Shown here: positions 41,789 through 49,027 of the stretch, piece by piece
Numbering within the stretch: the stretch's first letter is position 1
Layout: each line of letters begins with the position of its first letter
DNA from: Thermotogota bacterium ADurb.Bin062
GTDB taxonomy: Bacteria; Thermotogota; Thermotogae; MWEM01
Direction: 5' to 3'
Assembly (NCBI GenBank): GCA_002071085.1
Contig: MWEM01000003.1
Location: 31,023-95,022, forward strand
DNA: 64,000 bases
The notes under the pieces: generated by a model
What the model was told of the DNA's origin: nothing
The model's input: the letters and a program-made list of their open reading frames with translations, nothing else
Database searches by the model: none
Translations under genes and position numbers: made by a program

Positions 41789-42540
41789 AAGGGATAGTGG
41801 CCTTCAAAAGACCCGATGCGTTAACCTCGAAAGAGTTCACCTACTGCCCGGGCTGCCTGCACGGAGTCGCCCATCGCTTGGTCGCCGAAATCTTGGACGA
41901 GATGAAATTGACGGACCAAACGATTATGGTAGCCCCGGTCGGCTGCTCGGTATTCGCCTACGAGTTCTTCGATGTCGACGGTACCGTCGCGCCCCACGGT
42001 AGAGCGACCGCGGTGGCCACCGGTATCAAACGGTCGCTCCCAGACCGCGTGGTCTTCACCTACCAGGGAGACGGTGACCTCGCCGCCATTGGAACGGCGG
42101 AAACAATCCACACCGCGAATCGCGGAGAAAAAATCACGACGATCTTTATCAACAACGCCATATACGGGATGACCGGCGGGCAGATGGCGCCGACTTCTTT
42201 GGTCGGCATGAAGACGACCACCTCACCGTATGGAAGAAAGGCTGATTCCGAAGGATACCCGATCCACGTCTGCGAATTGCTTCAAAACCTGAATGGCGTC
42301 GCCTACCTCGAACGGGTAACCCTCTTGACACCAAGAGACATCATCACGGCGAAAAAGGCGATTAAAAAAGCGTTCACGGCTCAAGTCAGAGGGCTCGGGT
42401 ACTCGCTCGTCGAAATCGTCTCCACATGCCCGACCAACTGGGGGCTCAGCCCTGTCGAGTCTTTGGAGTGGGCGAAGCAGAAGATGCTCCCGGAGTTCCC
42501 GCTGAAGGTCTTCATCGACAAGGTGGGTGATGTGAAATGA
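41785..42540 (+). CDS. vorA: 2-oxoacid:ferredoxin oxidoreductase beta subunit (VorA/KorB)
   Basis: A 251-residue thiamine-pyrophosphate binding subunit overlapping vorB by four bases (ATGA). It has FTYCPGCLHGVAHRLVAE with the TPP-proximal cysteine, VAPVGCSVFAYEFFDVD, GRATAVATGIKRS, the Mg-TPP motif YQGDGDLAAIG followed by FINNAIYGMTGGQMAPT, and STCPTNWGLSPVES near the end. It forms the catalytic core together with the alpha subunit. Confidence 0.9.
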   Translation: MKGIVAFKRPDALTSKEFTYCPGCLHGVAHRLVAEILDEMKLTDQTIMVAPVGCSVFAYEFFDVDGTVAPHGRATAVATGIKRSLPDRVVFTYQGDGDLAAIGTAETIHTANRGEKITTIFINNAIYGMTGGQMAPTSLVGMKTTTSPYGRKADSEGYPIHVCELLQNLNGVAYLERVTLLTPRDIITAKKAIKKAFTAQVRGLGYSLVEIVSTCPTNWGLSPVESLEWAKQKMLPEFPLKVFIDKVGDVK

Positions 42541-43097
42541 ACCGGCCTGTCCAAAAGTACCACTCCACGATCATCTCCGGTTTCGGGGGCCAGGGTGTGA
42601 TGCTCATCGGACAAACCTTGACGTCTGCGGCGATGATGGAGAAGCTATACGTCACCTGGATCCCTTCCTACGGCCCGGAAATGAGGGGCGGAACGGCCAA
42701 CTGCACGGTCGTGATTGACGAAACGCCGATCGGATCCCCAGTTATCGACCGCCCTACTGACGTGATCGCGATGAACATCCCCTCTCTCCTGAAGTTCGAA
42801 AAGACTATCCTCCCGGGCGGCACGCTGTTATTGAATACGTCGGTGATCGATCGGGAACCCACCCGAGCGGATATCCGCGTGTATCGGGTCAATGCCGGAG
42901 AGATTGCGGGAAAAATCGGCAGCGACAAAGTCGCCAATATGGTCATCCTGGGCGCCTTCGTTGGGATCACCCGTGTTGTTTCCCTGGAGAGCGTGCGACT
43001 CGCGTTAGAAAAGAAAATAGGCGAGAAACGGCCGGAGCTCTTGGCCATGAACTTGCAGGCTTTGAAAGCCGGGGAAAACGCCATAGCAGGTCAATAA
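42537..43097 (+). CDS. vorC: 2-oxoacid:ferredoxin oxidoreductase gamma subunit (VorC/KorC)
   Basis: A 186-residue gamma subunit, again joined by an ATGA overlap. STIISGFGGQGVMLIGQTL and WIPSYGPEMRGGTANCTVVI are the family signatures; ANMVILGAFVGITRVVS follows. This domain binds CoA and closes the active site. It is the last gene of the operon that begins at 35341. No convincing terminator is seen; the inserted repeat element begins 37 bases downstream. Confidence 0.92.
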   Translation: MNRPVQKYHSTIISGFGGQGVMLIGQTLTSAAMMEKLYVTWIPSYGPEMRGGTANCTVVIDETPIGSPVIDRPTDVIAMNIPSLLKFEKTILPGGTLLLNTSVIDREPTRADIRVYRVNAGEIAGKIGSDKVANMVILGAFVGITRVVSLESVRLALEKKIGEKRPELLAMNLQALKAGENAIAGQ

Positions 43098-43124
43098 TCG
43101 ACGAGCGCCCCTCTCATAAGCAAG

Positions 43125-44093
43125 GCGAACGTTGTGTGGGTCAAGTTAAGAGGTGACACAACTAAGAGGTTCATCGCGGGGTAACCAACGGGCTGACTTC
43201 GGAAGCTCATGAAGTCTCGTGATCCGCATTTTGTTTTTTTGACGCCGTGATGCCTGTGTGTGTTATCGCGGGGTAACCAACGGGACCCCGCGATCCGCCC
43301 TGTCGTTTTTCTTTTTAGGACATGCCAACTTAAAAGTTGGCGTTCCCAGGCATATCGCGCCGTCGCGAAAAGAAAAAACGCTTACGCCGCGATGCCTGTG
43401 TGTTATAGCGGAGTACCCAGCGGGCTGACATCGGAAGCCCACGAAGTCTTGCGATCCGCATTTTGTTTTTTAAGACGCCACGATGCCTGTGTGTGTTATC
43501 TCGGGGTAACCAGCGGGCTGACTTCGGAAGCTCACGAAGTCTCGCGATCCGTCTTATGCCACGTTTAGAAGGGTATCGCGCCCTCGCAAAAAGAAGAGGC
43601 GCTTACGCCGCGATGCCTGTGTGTTATAGCGGAGTAACCAGCGGGCTGACTTCGGAAGCTCACTAAGTTTCGCGATACGGTCTGCTGCTTTTCTTTTTTA
43701 AAATATGCCAACTTAAAAGTTGGCGTTCCCAGAAGACCTGCTGAACTGAAGTTCGGCGGTCTCAGGGCGTTCCCTGTATACATACTGAACTGTGGTTCAG
43801 CGTTCTCAAGAGGTTCCCACAAAGGCGTTCACAAAATTCTTTTCTCTGTGTTCTCTGTGCCCTCTGTGCGAACCCTGTTTTGTTAAGACATGCCAACTTA
43901 AAAAGTTGGCGTTCCCAGAAGACATGCCGAACTAAAGTTCGGCGTTCCCAGGGCGTTTCCTAACGACATACCGAAGTGAAGTTCGGCGTTTCCAGGCGTA
44001 TCGCGCCGTCGCAAAAAGAAGGAGCGCTTACGCCGCGATGCCTGCTCGTGTTATCGCGGGGTAACCATATAGCTTGACTCACACGCGAACGTT
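43125..44093. mobile_element. Non-autonomous (MITE-like) insertion with a 9-bp target duplication
   Basis: GCGAACGTT occurs at 43125-43133 and again at 44085-44093, exactly bordering a 951-bp block (43134-44084). The block starts GTGTGGGTCAAGTTAAGAGG and ends CCATATAGCTTGACTCACAC, imperfect inverted repeats of each other (about 16 of 20 positions). The inside is made of the family modules: several GTTATCGCGGGGTAACC / CGGAAGCTCACGAAGTCTCG units, GCGCTTACGCCGCGATGCC, CCAACTTAAAAGTTGGCG and CCGAACTAAAGTTCGGCG hairpins, and a CTCTGTGTTCTCTGTGCC tract. There is no transposase frame. The perfect duplication indicates a comparatively recent transposition, mobilised in trans. Confidence 0.8.
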
Positions 44094-44153
44094 CCGTTTC
44101 ACCTTGCTTTTGCTATCGGAATGAGAGAAAGAAAGTTGAAAAAGGAGCGATAG

Positions 44154-44951
44154 ATGAGACGCTTGAGGTGGTTTTTCGTCCTGTTCCTCTGTCTTTTACC
44201 GGTCGGTGTCTATATGTTTTGGATAGAACCCGGCACCCTGAAAACAACGGTTCTGGACTTCGGACAACCGAAATCCGAAGGGTCGATAAAGATCGTCTAT
44301 TTCGCCGACCTGCACCTCTATCGCTGGAGCCGGCTTCACGATAGGCTGCTCAAAACGATTGCGGACCAACGCCCGGACTGCATCTTCTTTGGCGGTGACG
44401 CCCTGGCAAAAAAGACGAACGTACAGGACTTGGAAAACTTTTTCACCCAATTGGCAAAGGTCGCGCCCGTCTACGCCATCTTCGGCAACTGGGAAGACGA
44501 GGCGCCGACCCATATGATCCAGCGATACCAACGCTTGGGTATCACGCTCATCGAAAAAGACACGCAATTGATCGACGTTCGCGGGATCACCTTGGGGGTC
44601 ACCGGCCTTCAGTCCCACTATTACCTTCGACAGACCAAACACCTGGAGCTGCTGGCCGAGGCGAATTGGAGGATTCTGCTGATCCACGCCCCGAATCGCT
44701 TGGAACAGTATCCGGAGTTCTACACGCGTTTCGATCTCGTTTTAGCCGGTCACACCCACGGTGGGCAATACTACATTCCCCCGTTCACGCAGACGGTCTT
44801 GAAGATAATCGGAAACGGCGCCCTATGGTTCCGAGGACAGTATCGAGCCAAGGAGACGACCGTCTATGTGACGAACGGCGTCGGGCAATGGTTCCCCGGT
44901 AGGCTGTTCTCTACTCCGGAGATCGTCGTCTTCTCTCTTCCGCCCCGGTAA
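44154..44951 (+). CDS. Membrane-anchored metallophosphoesterase (YkuE/YaeI-like)
   Basis: A 265-residue protein with one N-terminal membrane helix (WFFVLFLCLLPVGVYMFW) and a calcineurin-like domain facing outside. The metal ligands are visible: VYFADLHLYRW, FFGGDALAKK, IFGNWEDEAP (GNW in place of the usual GNH), LLIHAPNR and LVLAGHTHGGQYYIP. Some relatives hydrolyse UDP-diacylglucosamine or other phosphoesters at the membrane. The loss of the GNH histidine could lower or alter activity, though other YkuE-type proteins vary here. The radical SAM gene follows after six bases. Confidence 0.85.
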   Translation: MRRLRWFFVLFLCLLPVGVYMFWIEPGTLKTTVLDFGQPKSEGSIKIVYFADLHLYRWSRLHDRLLKTIADQRPDCIFFGGDALAKKTNVQDLENFFTQLAKVAPVYAIFGNWEDEAPTHMIQRYQRLGITLIEKDTQLIDVRGITLGVTGLQSHYYLRQTKHLELLAEANWRILLIHAPNRLEQYPEFYTRFDLVLAGHTHGGQYYIPPFTQTVLKIIGNGALWFRGQYRAKETTVYVTNGVGQWFPGRLFSTPEIVVFSLPPR

Positions 44952-44957
44952 ACCTCG

Positions 44958-45842
44958 ATGATCAAAGAGGTCGTTGCGAAAGGCATCCTGATTCCAAACA
45001 AACACTCCGAAAACTGGTTCGGGGCGAAATACACGATGAATATCTACAGAGGATGCGAGCATCAGTGCATCTATTGCGATTCCAGAAGCGCCTGCTACCA
45101 GATCGAAAACTTCGAGGACGTAGAGGTGAAGATCAACGCCTTAGAGCTTCTCCATAAGACTCTGAAAGGCAAACGGTCAAAGGCGATTGTGGGGACGGGC
45201 TCGATGAGCGATCCCTATACTCTCTGTGAGACCTCTTATACGCTGACGAGACGGGCGTTAAAGTTGATCGCAACCTACGGATTCGGTATCCACATCTCCA
45301 CAAAAAGCGACATGGTACGTCGCGATCTCGATATCCTAAAGACCTTTCAAAACCGAGTGACCGTGGCGTTCACGATCACGACCGTCGACGACCGTCTTGC
45401 AGCGCTCGTCGAGCCCTTCGCCCCGTCCCCTTCCCGACGATTGGCCGCGATGAAGGAGCTGTCTGATGCTGGGATTCCGGTCGGGGTCTTGATGATGCCG
45501 ATTCTCCCGTACATCGAGGACTCTCCGGAAGGGATCGATCGGTTATTAGAAAGCGCCCTCCGCCACGGGGCCTCTTTTTGTTTTTGGCACGTCGGAATGA
45601 CCTGCAGGGAAGGCCAACGCGAATACTATTATCAAAAACTCGACGAGCATTTTCCGGGTTTGAAAGAACGCTATATACAACGATACCGCGATCGGTACGT
45701 GTGCGATTCTCCTCGATTGGTGGAGCTGCACGAAAGGATTCGCGACTTCTGCGACGACAACGGCTTGATCACCGATTTCGATAGCCTTCTTGAACGTTAC
45801 CCCGAACACCGCGCCGTGCAGAGCGCCCTGTTTTCGGAATAA
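44958..45842 (+). CDS. Radical SAM protein of the spore photoproduct lyase-like family
   Basis: A 294-residue protein. The 4Fe-4S/SAM motif is CEHQCIYC (CX3CX2C) near residue 33, within YTMNIYRGCEHQCIYCDSRS, the SplB/Rv2578c-type context. GTGSMSDPYTLCE, HISTKSDMVRRDLDIL and VAFTITTVDDRLAALVEP follow, and PSPSRRLAAMKELSDAGIPVGVLMMPILP is the typical family segment. True spore photoproduct lyases need an extra conserved cysteine, which I cannot assign with certainty. The function of these stand-alone relatives is unknown; DNA or nucleic-acid repair has been suggested for the group. Probably co-transcribed with the phosphoesterase. Confidence 0.8.
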   Translation: MIKEVVAKGILIPNKHSENWFGAKYTMNIYRGCEHQCIYCDSRSACYQIENFEDVEVKINALELLHKTLKGKRSKAIVGTGSMSDPYTLCETSYTLTRRALKLIATYGFGIHISTKSDMVRRDLDILKTFQNRVTVAFTITTVDDRLAALVEPFAPSPSRRLAAMKELSDAGIPVGVLMMPILPYIEDSPEGIDRLLESALRHGASFCFWHVGMTCREGQREYYYQKLDEHFPGLKERYIQRYRDRYVCDSPRLVELHERIRDFCDDNGLITDFDSLLERYPEHRAVQSALFSE

Positions 45843-45845
45843 TCG

Positions 45846-45886
45846 AGAAAAAACGGTGACGCCCTTTTCTTAGCGGCGTCACCGTT
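45846..45886 (-). terminator. Strong terminator, mainly for the proline operon
   Basis: AACGGTGACGCC (45852-45863) and GGCGTCACCGTT (45875-45886) form a perfect 12-bp stem. On the minus strand a run of six T follows (the A-run at 45848-45853), so it ends the minus-strand proline operon. It may also slow transcription from the convergent radical SAM gene. Confidence 0.8.
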
Positions 45887-45944
45887 GTCAAGATTCATTC
45901 TGTTAGCCAACCTCTCGTTCGCGGTTCGCGTCGAGGCGGTCGGC

Positions 45945-47573
45945 TTACTCTTGCTCCATAAAGGGATAGGAATAGGCCCTCGGGGGTACGAAGGTTTCTT
46001 TGATCGAGCGCACCGACGTCCAGCGCAACAAATTCCAAGCGCTGCCGGCCTTATCGTTCGTGCCGGAGGCGCGGGCCCCTCCAAAGGGTTGCTGCCCCAC
46101 CACGGCGCCGGTGGGTTTGTCGTTGATGTAGAAATTGCCCGCCGAATGCCTGAGCATTCGTTCGGCGGTGACGAGGGCGAGCCGGTCCTGGGCGAAGATG
46201 GCTCCCGTCAACGCGTAGGGAGAGGTTTGGTCGCACAGGGTTAGCGTCTCCTCAAACTGAGAGTCCGGATAAATATTGACAGTCAAAACCGGCCCGAAAA
46301 TCTCGGTCACCATCGTGCGGTAGCGCGGATCGTTGGCCAGGATGATGGTCGGGCGGATGAAGTACCCCTTTTTTGAGTCATAGGTCCCCCCGGCGACGAT
46401 TTTCGCGTCCGGATGGGTTTTCGCCTCGTCGATGAACCCGGTGATCGTTTTGAAAGCGGAGGCGTCGATCACAGCGTTGATGAAGTTGCGGAAGTCCTCG
46501 GGGCTCCCCATCGCGAGTCCTTCGGTTTCTTCGATCAAGGGGTTGCCGATCGTTTTCCATAGGCTTTCCGGGATATAGGCTCTGGATGCGGCCGAACACT
46601 TCTGCCCTTGGTATTCGAAGGCCCCTCGCACCAGGGCGGTGATGAGCGCTTTCGGATCGGCGGAAGGGTGAGCGACGACGAAGTCTTTTCCGCCAGTCTC
46701 TCCCACAATGCGGGGGTAGGAACGGTAAGCGGCGATATTTCCGCCTATGGTTTTCCACATATCTTGGAAAACCCCGGTGGAGCCAGTGAAGTGGACGCCC
46801 GCGAACAGCGGATGTTTGAGGACGACCGGACCGACCGCGGCGCCTGGACCGGGAACGAAATTGATGACACCGTCGGGCAAGCCTGCCTCCTGTAGAAGTT
46901 TCATAATGAAATAGGCGGAATAGACCGCGGATGACGCCGGCTTCCAGACCACGGTATTCCCCATTAACGCGGGCGCCGTAGGTAGGTTCCCCGCGATCGA
47001 GGTGAAGTTGAACGGGGTCACCGCGAAGACGAATCCTTCCAACGGCCGATACTCGCTGCGATTCCAGACGCCTGCCGGGCTGTAGGGTTGCTCCTGATAG
47101 AGCCAGGTCATATAATACGTGTTGAAGCGAAAGAAGTCGATGAGCTCGCAAGCCGAATCGATTTCGGCTTGGAAGGCGTTTTTGCTTTGGCCCAACATCG
47201 TCGCCGCGTTCAGCGTGCTTCGCCAGGGTCCCGCCAACAAGTCGCCGGCTTTTTTGAAGATCGCCGCGCGGTCTTCCCAAGAGAGAGACTCCCATAGAGG
47301 TTTGGCGTTTATACTCGCTTCTATGGCCATTCTCAGCTCTTTTTCCCCCGCCTTGTGGTAGACGGCGAGCTCCTTCGCGTGATCGTGCGGGGCCACACAG
47401 GGAGCCAGTTGACCGGTGCGGACCTCTTTGCCGTTTATGATCAGCGGGATTTCGAAATGTTTGTCTTTCAGCTCGCCGAGTTTGGCTTTCAGTTCGGCCC
47501 TTTCCGAGCTCCCGGGTCTGTAGGCCAATATGGGTTCATTGACCGGTTTTTCGTACAGATGGATTCCATTCAT
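45945..47573 (-). CDS. pruA: L-glutamate gamma-semialdehyde (1-pyrroline-5-carboxylate) dehydrogenase
   Basis: A 542-residue aldehyde dehydrogenase converting P5C/glutamate semialdehyde to glutamate with NAD+. The group-specific N-terminus LIINGKEVRTGQLAPCVAPHDH, VFAVTPFNFTSIAGNLP, FTGSTGVFQDMWKTIG, catalytic glutamate in IVGETGGKDFV and cysteine in YQGQKCSAASRAYIP are present. The end NDKPTGAVVGQQPFGGARASGTNDKAG is diagnostic for PruA. It is the last gene of an operon with a four-part flavin/iron-sulphur dehydrogenase, completing proline to glutamate oxidation. Confidence 0.95.
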   Translation of the reverse strand: MNGIHLYEKPVNEPILAYRPGSSERAELKAKLGELKDKHFEIPLIINGKEVRTGQLAPCVAPHDHAKELAVYHKAGEKELRMAIEASINAKPLWESLSWEDRAAIFKKAGDLLAGPWRSTLNAATMLGQSKNAFQAEIDSACELIDFFRFNTYYMTWLYQEQPYSPAGVWNRSEYRPLEGFVFAVTPFNFTSIAGNLPTAPALMGNTVVWKPASSAVYSAYFIMKLLQEAGLPDGVINFVPGPGAAVGPVVLKHPLFAGVHFTGSTGVFQDMWKTIGGNIAAYRSYPRIVGETGGKDFVVAHPSADPKALITALVRGAFEYQGQKCSAASRAYIPESLWKTIGNPLIEETEGLAMGSPEDFRNFINAVIDASAFKTITGFIDEAKTHPDAKIVAGGTYDSKKGYFIRPTIILANDPRYRTMVTEIFGPVLTVNIYPDSQFEETLTLCDQTSPYALTGAIFAQDRLALVTAERMLRHSAGNFYINDKPTGAVVGQQPFGGARASGTNDKAGSAWNLLRWTSVRSIKETFVPPRAYSYPFMEQE

Positions 47574-47610
47574 CTTTTCCCTCCTATGCGCTGATGCGCT
47601 CGCGACCGTT

Positions 47611-48756
47611 TTATACGACGGATGGTTCCGCTATGATTTCGTGGCGGTCGTAGCGGCCGAGATCCAAAACGACATCCCAAGTCAGCGGGCTACCGGTCAC
47701 GAGGTCGGCCAGCAACGTTCCGACCGCGGGAGCGATCATAAATCCGTGGCCGCTGAAACCGATACCCATAAAGAACCCCTTGACCTCTTCCGATTCGCAA
47801 ACGATGGGCTGACGGTCCGGAGATATGTTGTATAACCCCGCCCATTGCCGCACGATACGCAGGTTTTTTAAAGGCGGTAGGAGCCAAGTGGCTTTTCGCA
47901 CCATCTCCTCCAGGAACTGCCAGGTCGCGTTGATGTTGTATCCGCGCGGTTCGTTTTCGGGTCCGTATCCCATGATGAAACTGCCGTGCGGGGTTTGCTG
48001 GCAATAGATGTTGTAAGAAAAGGACATCACCATCGGGTCCATAATCGGGTTGACCGGTTCGGTGACGAGAATTTCGTGCCGTTCGGAATAAACGGGTAGG
48101 TCTAGTCCCACCATCTCTCCGATATGCGCCGCCCAACCTCCGGCGGCGTTGACCACCTTATCGGTCTCGATGAATCCCCGATCCGTATGCACCCCTTTAA
48201 TCCGGCGGTTTTCAACCGTGATCCCTTTGACTTCCGTTTTCTTCAAAATCTCGACGCCGAGGCGCTCGGCCGCGTTCGCGTAAGCTTTCGTCGTTAAAAA
48301 GGGATTCGCGTGGCCGTCGGTAGGACAAAAGGCGCCCCCGAACATCTTCTGTGTATTCAAAAACGGAACGATTTCTTTGGCCTCCAAACACGAAACCAAT
48401 CGTGACGGAATGCCCAACTGGTGCTGCACCTCCACGTTGCTCCGAAACTGGTCCATCTCTTTCTCGGAATAAGCGAGGAGGAGATACCCTTTCTGTTTCA
48501 ATTCGATATCGATGTCGGTTTCTAAAACCTCTTGAAAGTTTTCGAAGACTTTCATACTCTCTCGAGCGAGCAGGCAGTTCTGATAGGTTCCCCACTGTTG
48601 GCGGATCCCCGCCCCACATCTTCCCGTCGCGCCCGAGGCCAGCTCATTGCGCTCGATCAGCACGATGTCTTTCACTCCCCGCTTCGCCAAACTGAAAGCG
48701 GTGGCGCTTCCCGTAATTCCTCCGCCGACAATGACAACCGATGCTTTATTCCTCAT
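47611..48756 (-). CDS. FAD-dependent amine dehydrogenase subunit (proline dehydrogenase beta/sarcosine-oxidase-like)
   Basis: A 381-residue DAO-fold flavoprotein. The FAD dinucleotide motif ASVVIVGGGITGSATAFSLAKRG opens it; LIERNELASGATGRCGAGIRQQW is the flavin-contacting segment. VVNAAGGWAAHIGEMVGLDLPV, SGHGFMIAPAVGTLLADLV and PLTWDVVLDLGRY near the end are typical. By analogy with the archaeal multi-subunit proline dehydrogenase and the HcnC/sarcosine oxidase beta proteins, this is the substrate-oxidising subunit. Linkage to pruA makes L-proline the most likely substrate. It overlaps the small iron-sulphur gene upstream by 11 bases. Confidence 0.82.
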   Translation of the reverse strand: MRNKASVVIVGGGITGSATAFSLAKRGVKDIVLIERNELASGATGRCGAGIRQQWGTYQNCLLARESMKVFENFQEVLETDIDIELKQKGYLLLAYSEKEMDQFRSNVEVQHQLGIPSRLVSCLEAKEIVPFLNTQKMFGGAFCPTDGHANPFLTTKAYANAAERLGVEILKKTEVKGITVENRRIKGVHTDRGFIETDKVVNAAGGWAAHIGEMVGLDLPVYSERHEILVTEPVNPIMDPMVMSFSYNIYCQQTPHGSFIMGYGPENEPRGYNINATWQFLEEMVRKATWLLPPLKNLRIVRQWAGLYNISPDRQPIVCESEEVKGFFMGIGFSGHGFMIAPAVGTLLADLVTGSPLTWDVVLDLGRYDRHEIIAEPSVV

Positions 48757-49027
48757 TGTCGATCCCTTCCAATACCTCTTGAAACAAGACCCCGCCGAAC
48801 GGCGGACGGGAGTGTGTGGACAAGATCTCTTCCATCGACTGTCCGGTTTTCATCGCGATCTCTCGCGCGATGATCGGGCCGCAGGTTTTCCCCTGACAAG
48901 GGCCCATCCCGCACCGTGTGATCCGTTTCATCTCATCGAGCGAAGTCACGCCTTGGTCGATCAGATTGCGAATCGTCTGGATATCGATGTCTTCACAACG
49001 GCAAACGATGATTTTATCGTCGTTCAT
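48746..49027 (-). CDS. BFD-like [2Fe-2S] subunit
   Basis: A 93-residue protein with VCRCEDIDIQTIRNLI and ITRCGMGPCQGKTCGPII. These give four cysteines in the CXC...CX4-5C spacing of bacterioferritin-associated-ferredoxin-like domains. It corresponds to the small iron-sulphur (gamma-type) subunit of archaeal-type proline dehydrogenase complexes, here as a separate gene between the two flavin subunits. It passes electrons between flavins. Translationally coupled on both sides. Confidence 0.85.
   Translation of the reverse strand: MNDDKIIVCRCEDIDIQTIRNLIDQGVTSLDEMKRITRCGMGPCQGKTCGPIIAREIAMKTGQSMEEILSTHSRPPFGGVLFQEVLEGIDNEE

Noticed and set aside
43260..43822. Several open frames over the repeat block encode repeated peptides (for example AYAAMPVCYSGV and SGLTSEAHEVSRS).
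   Set aside because: The same peptides appear in many blocks because the DNA modules repeat. They lack ribosome binding sites and occur in both directions, so they are translation artefacts of a non-coding repeat.
43134..44084. Possible CRISPR array, because short similar units recur at intervals.
   Set aside because: Units differ in length and order, the spacing is irregular, there are no unique spacers of constant size, and no cas genes are present.
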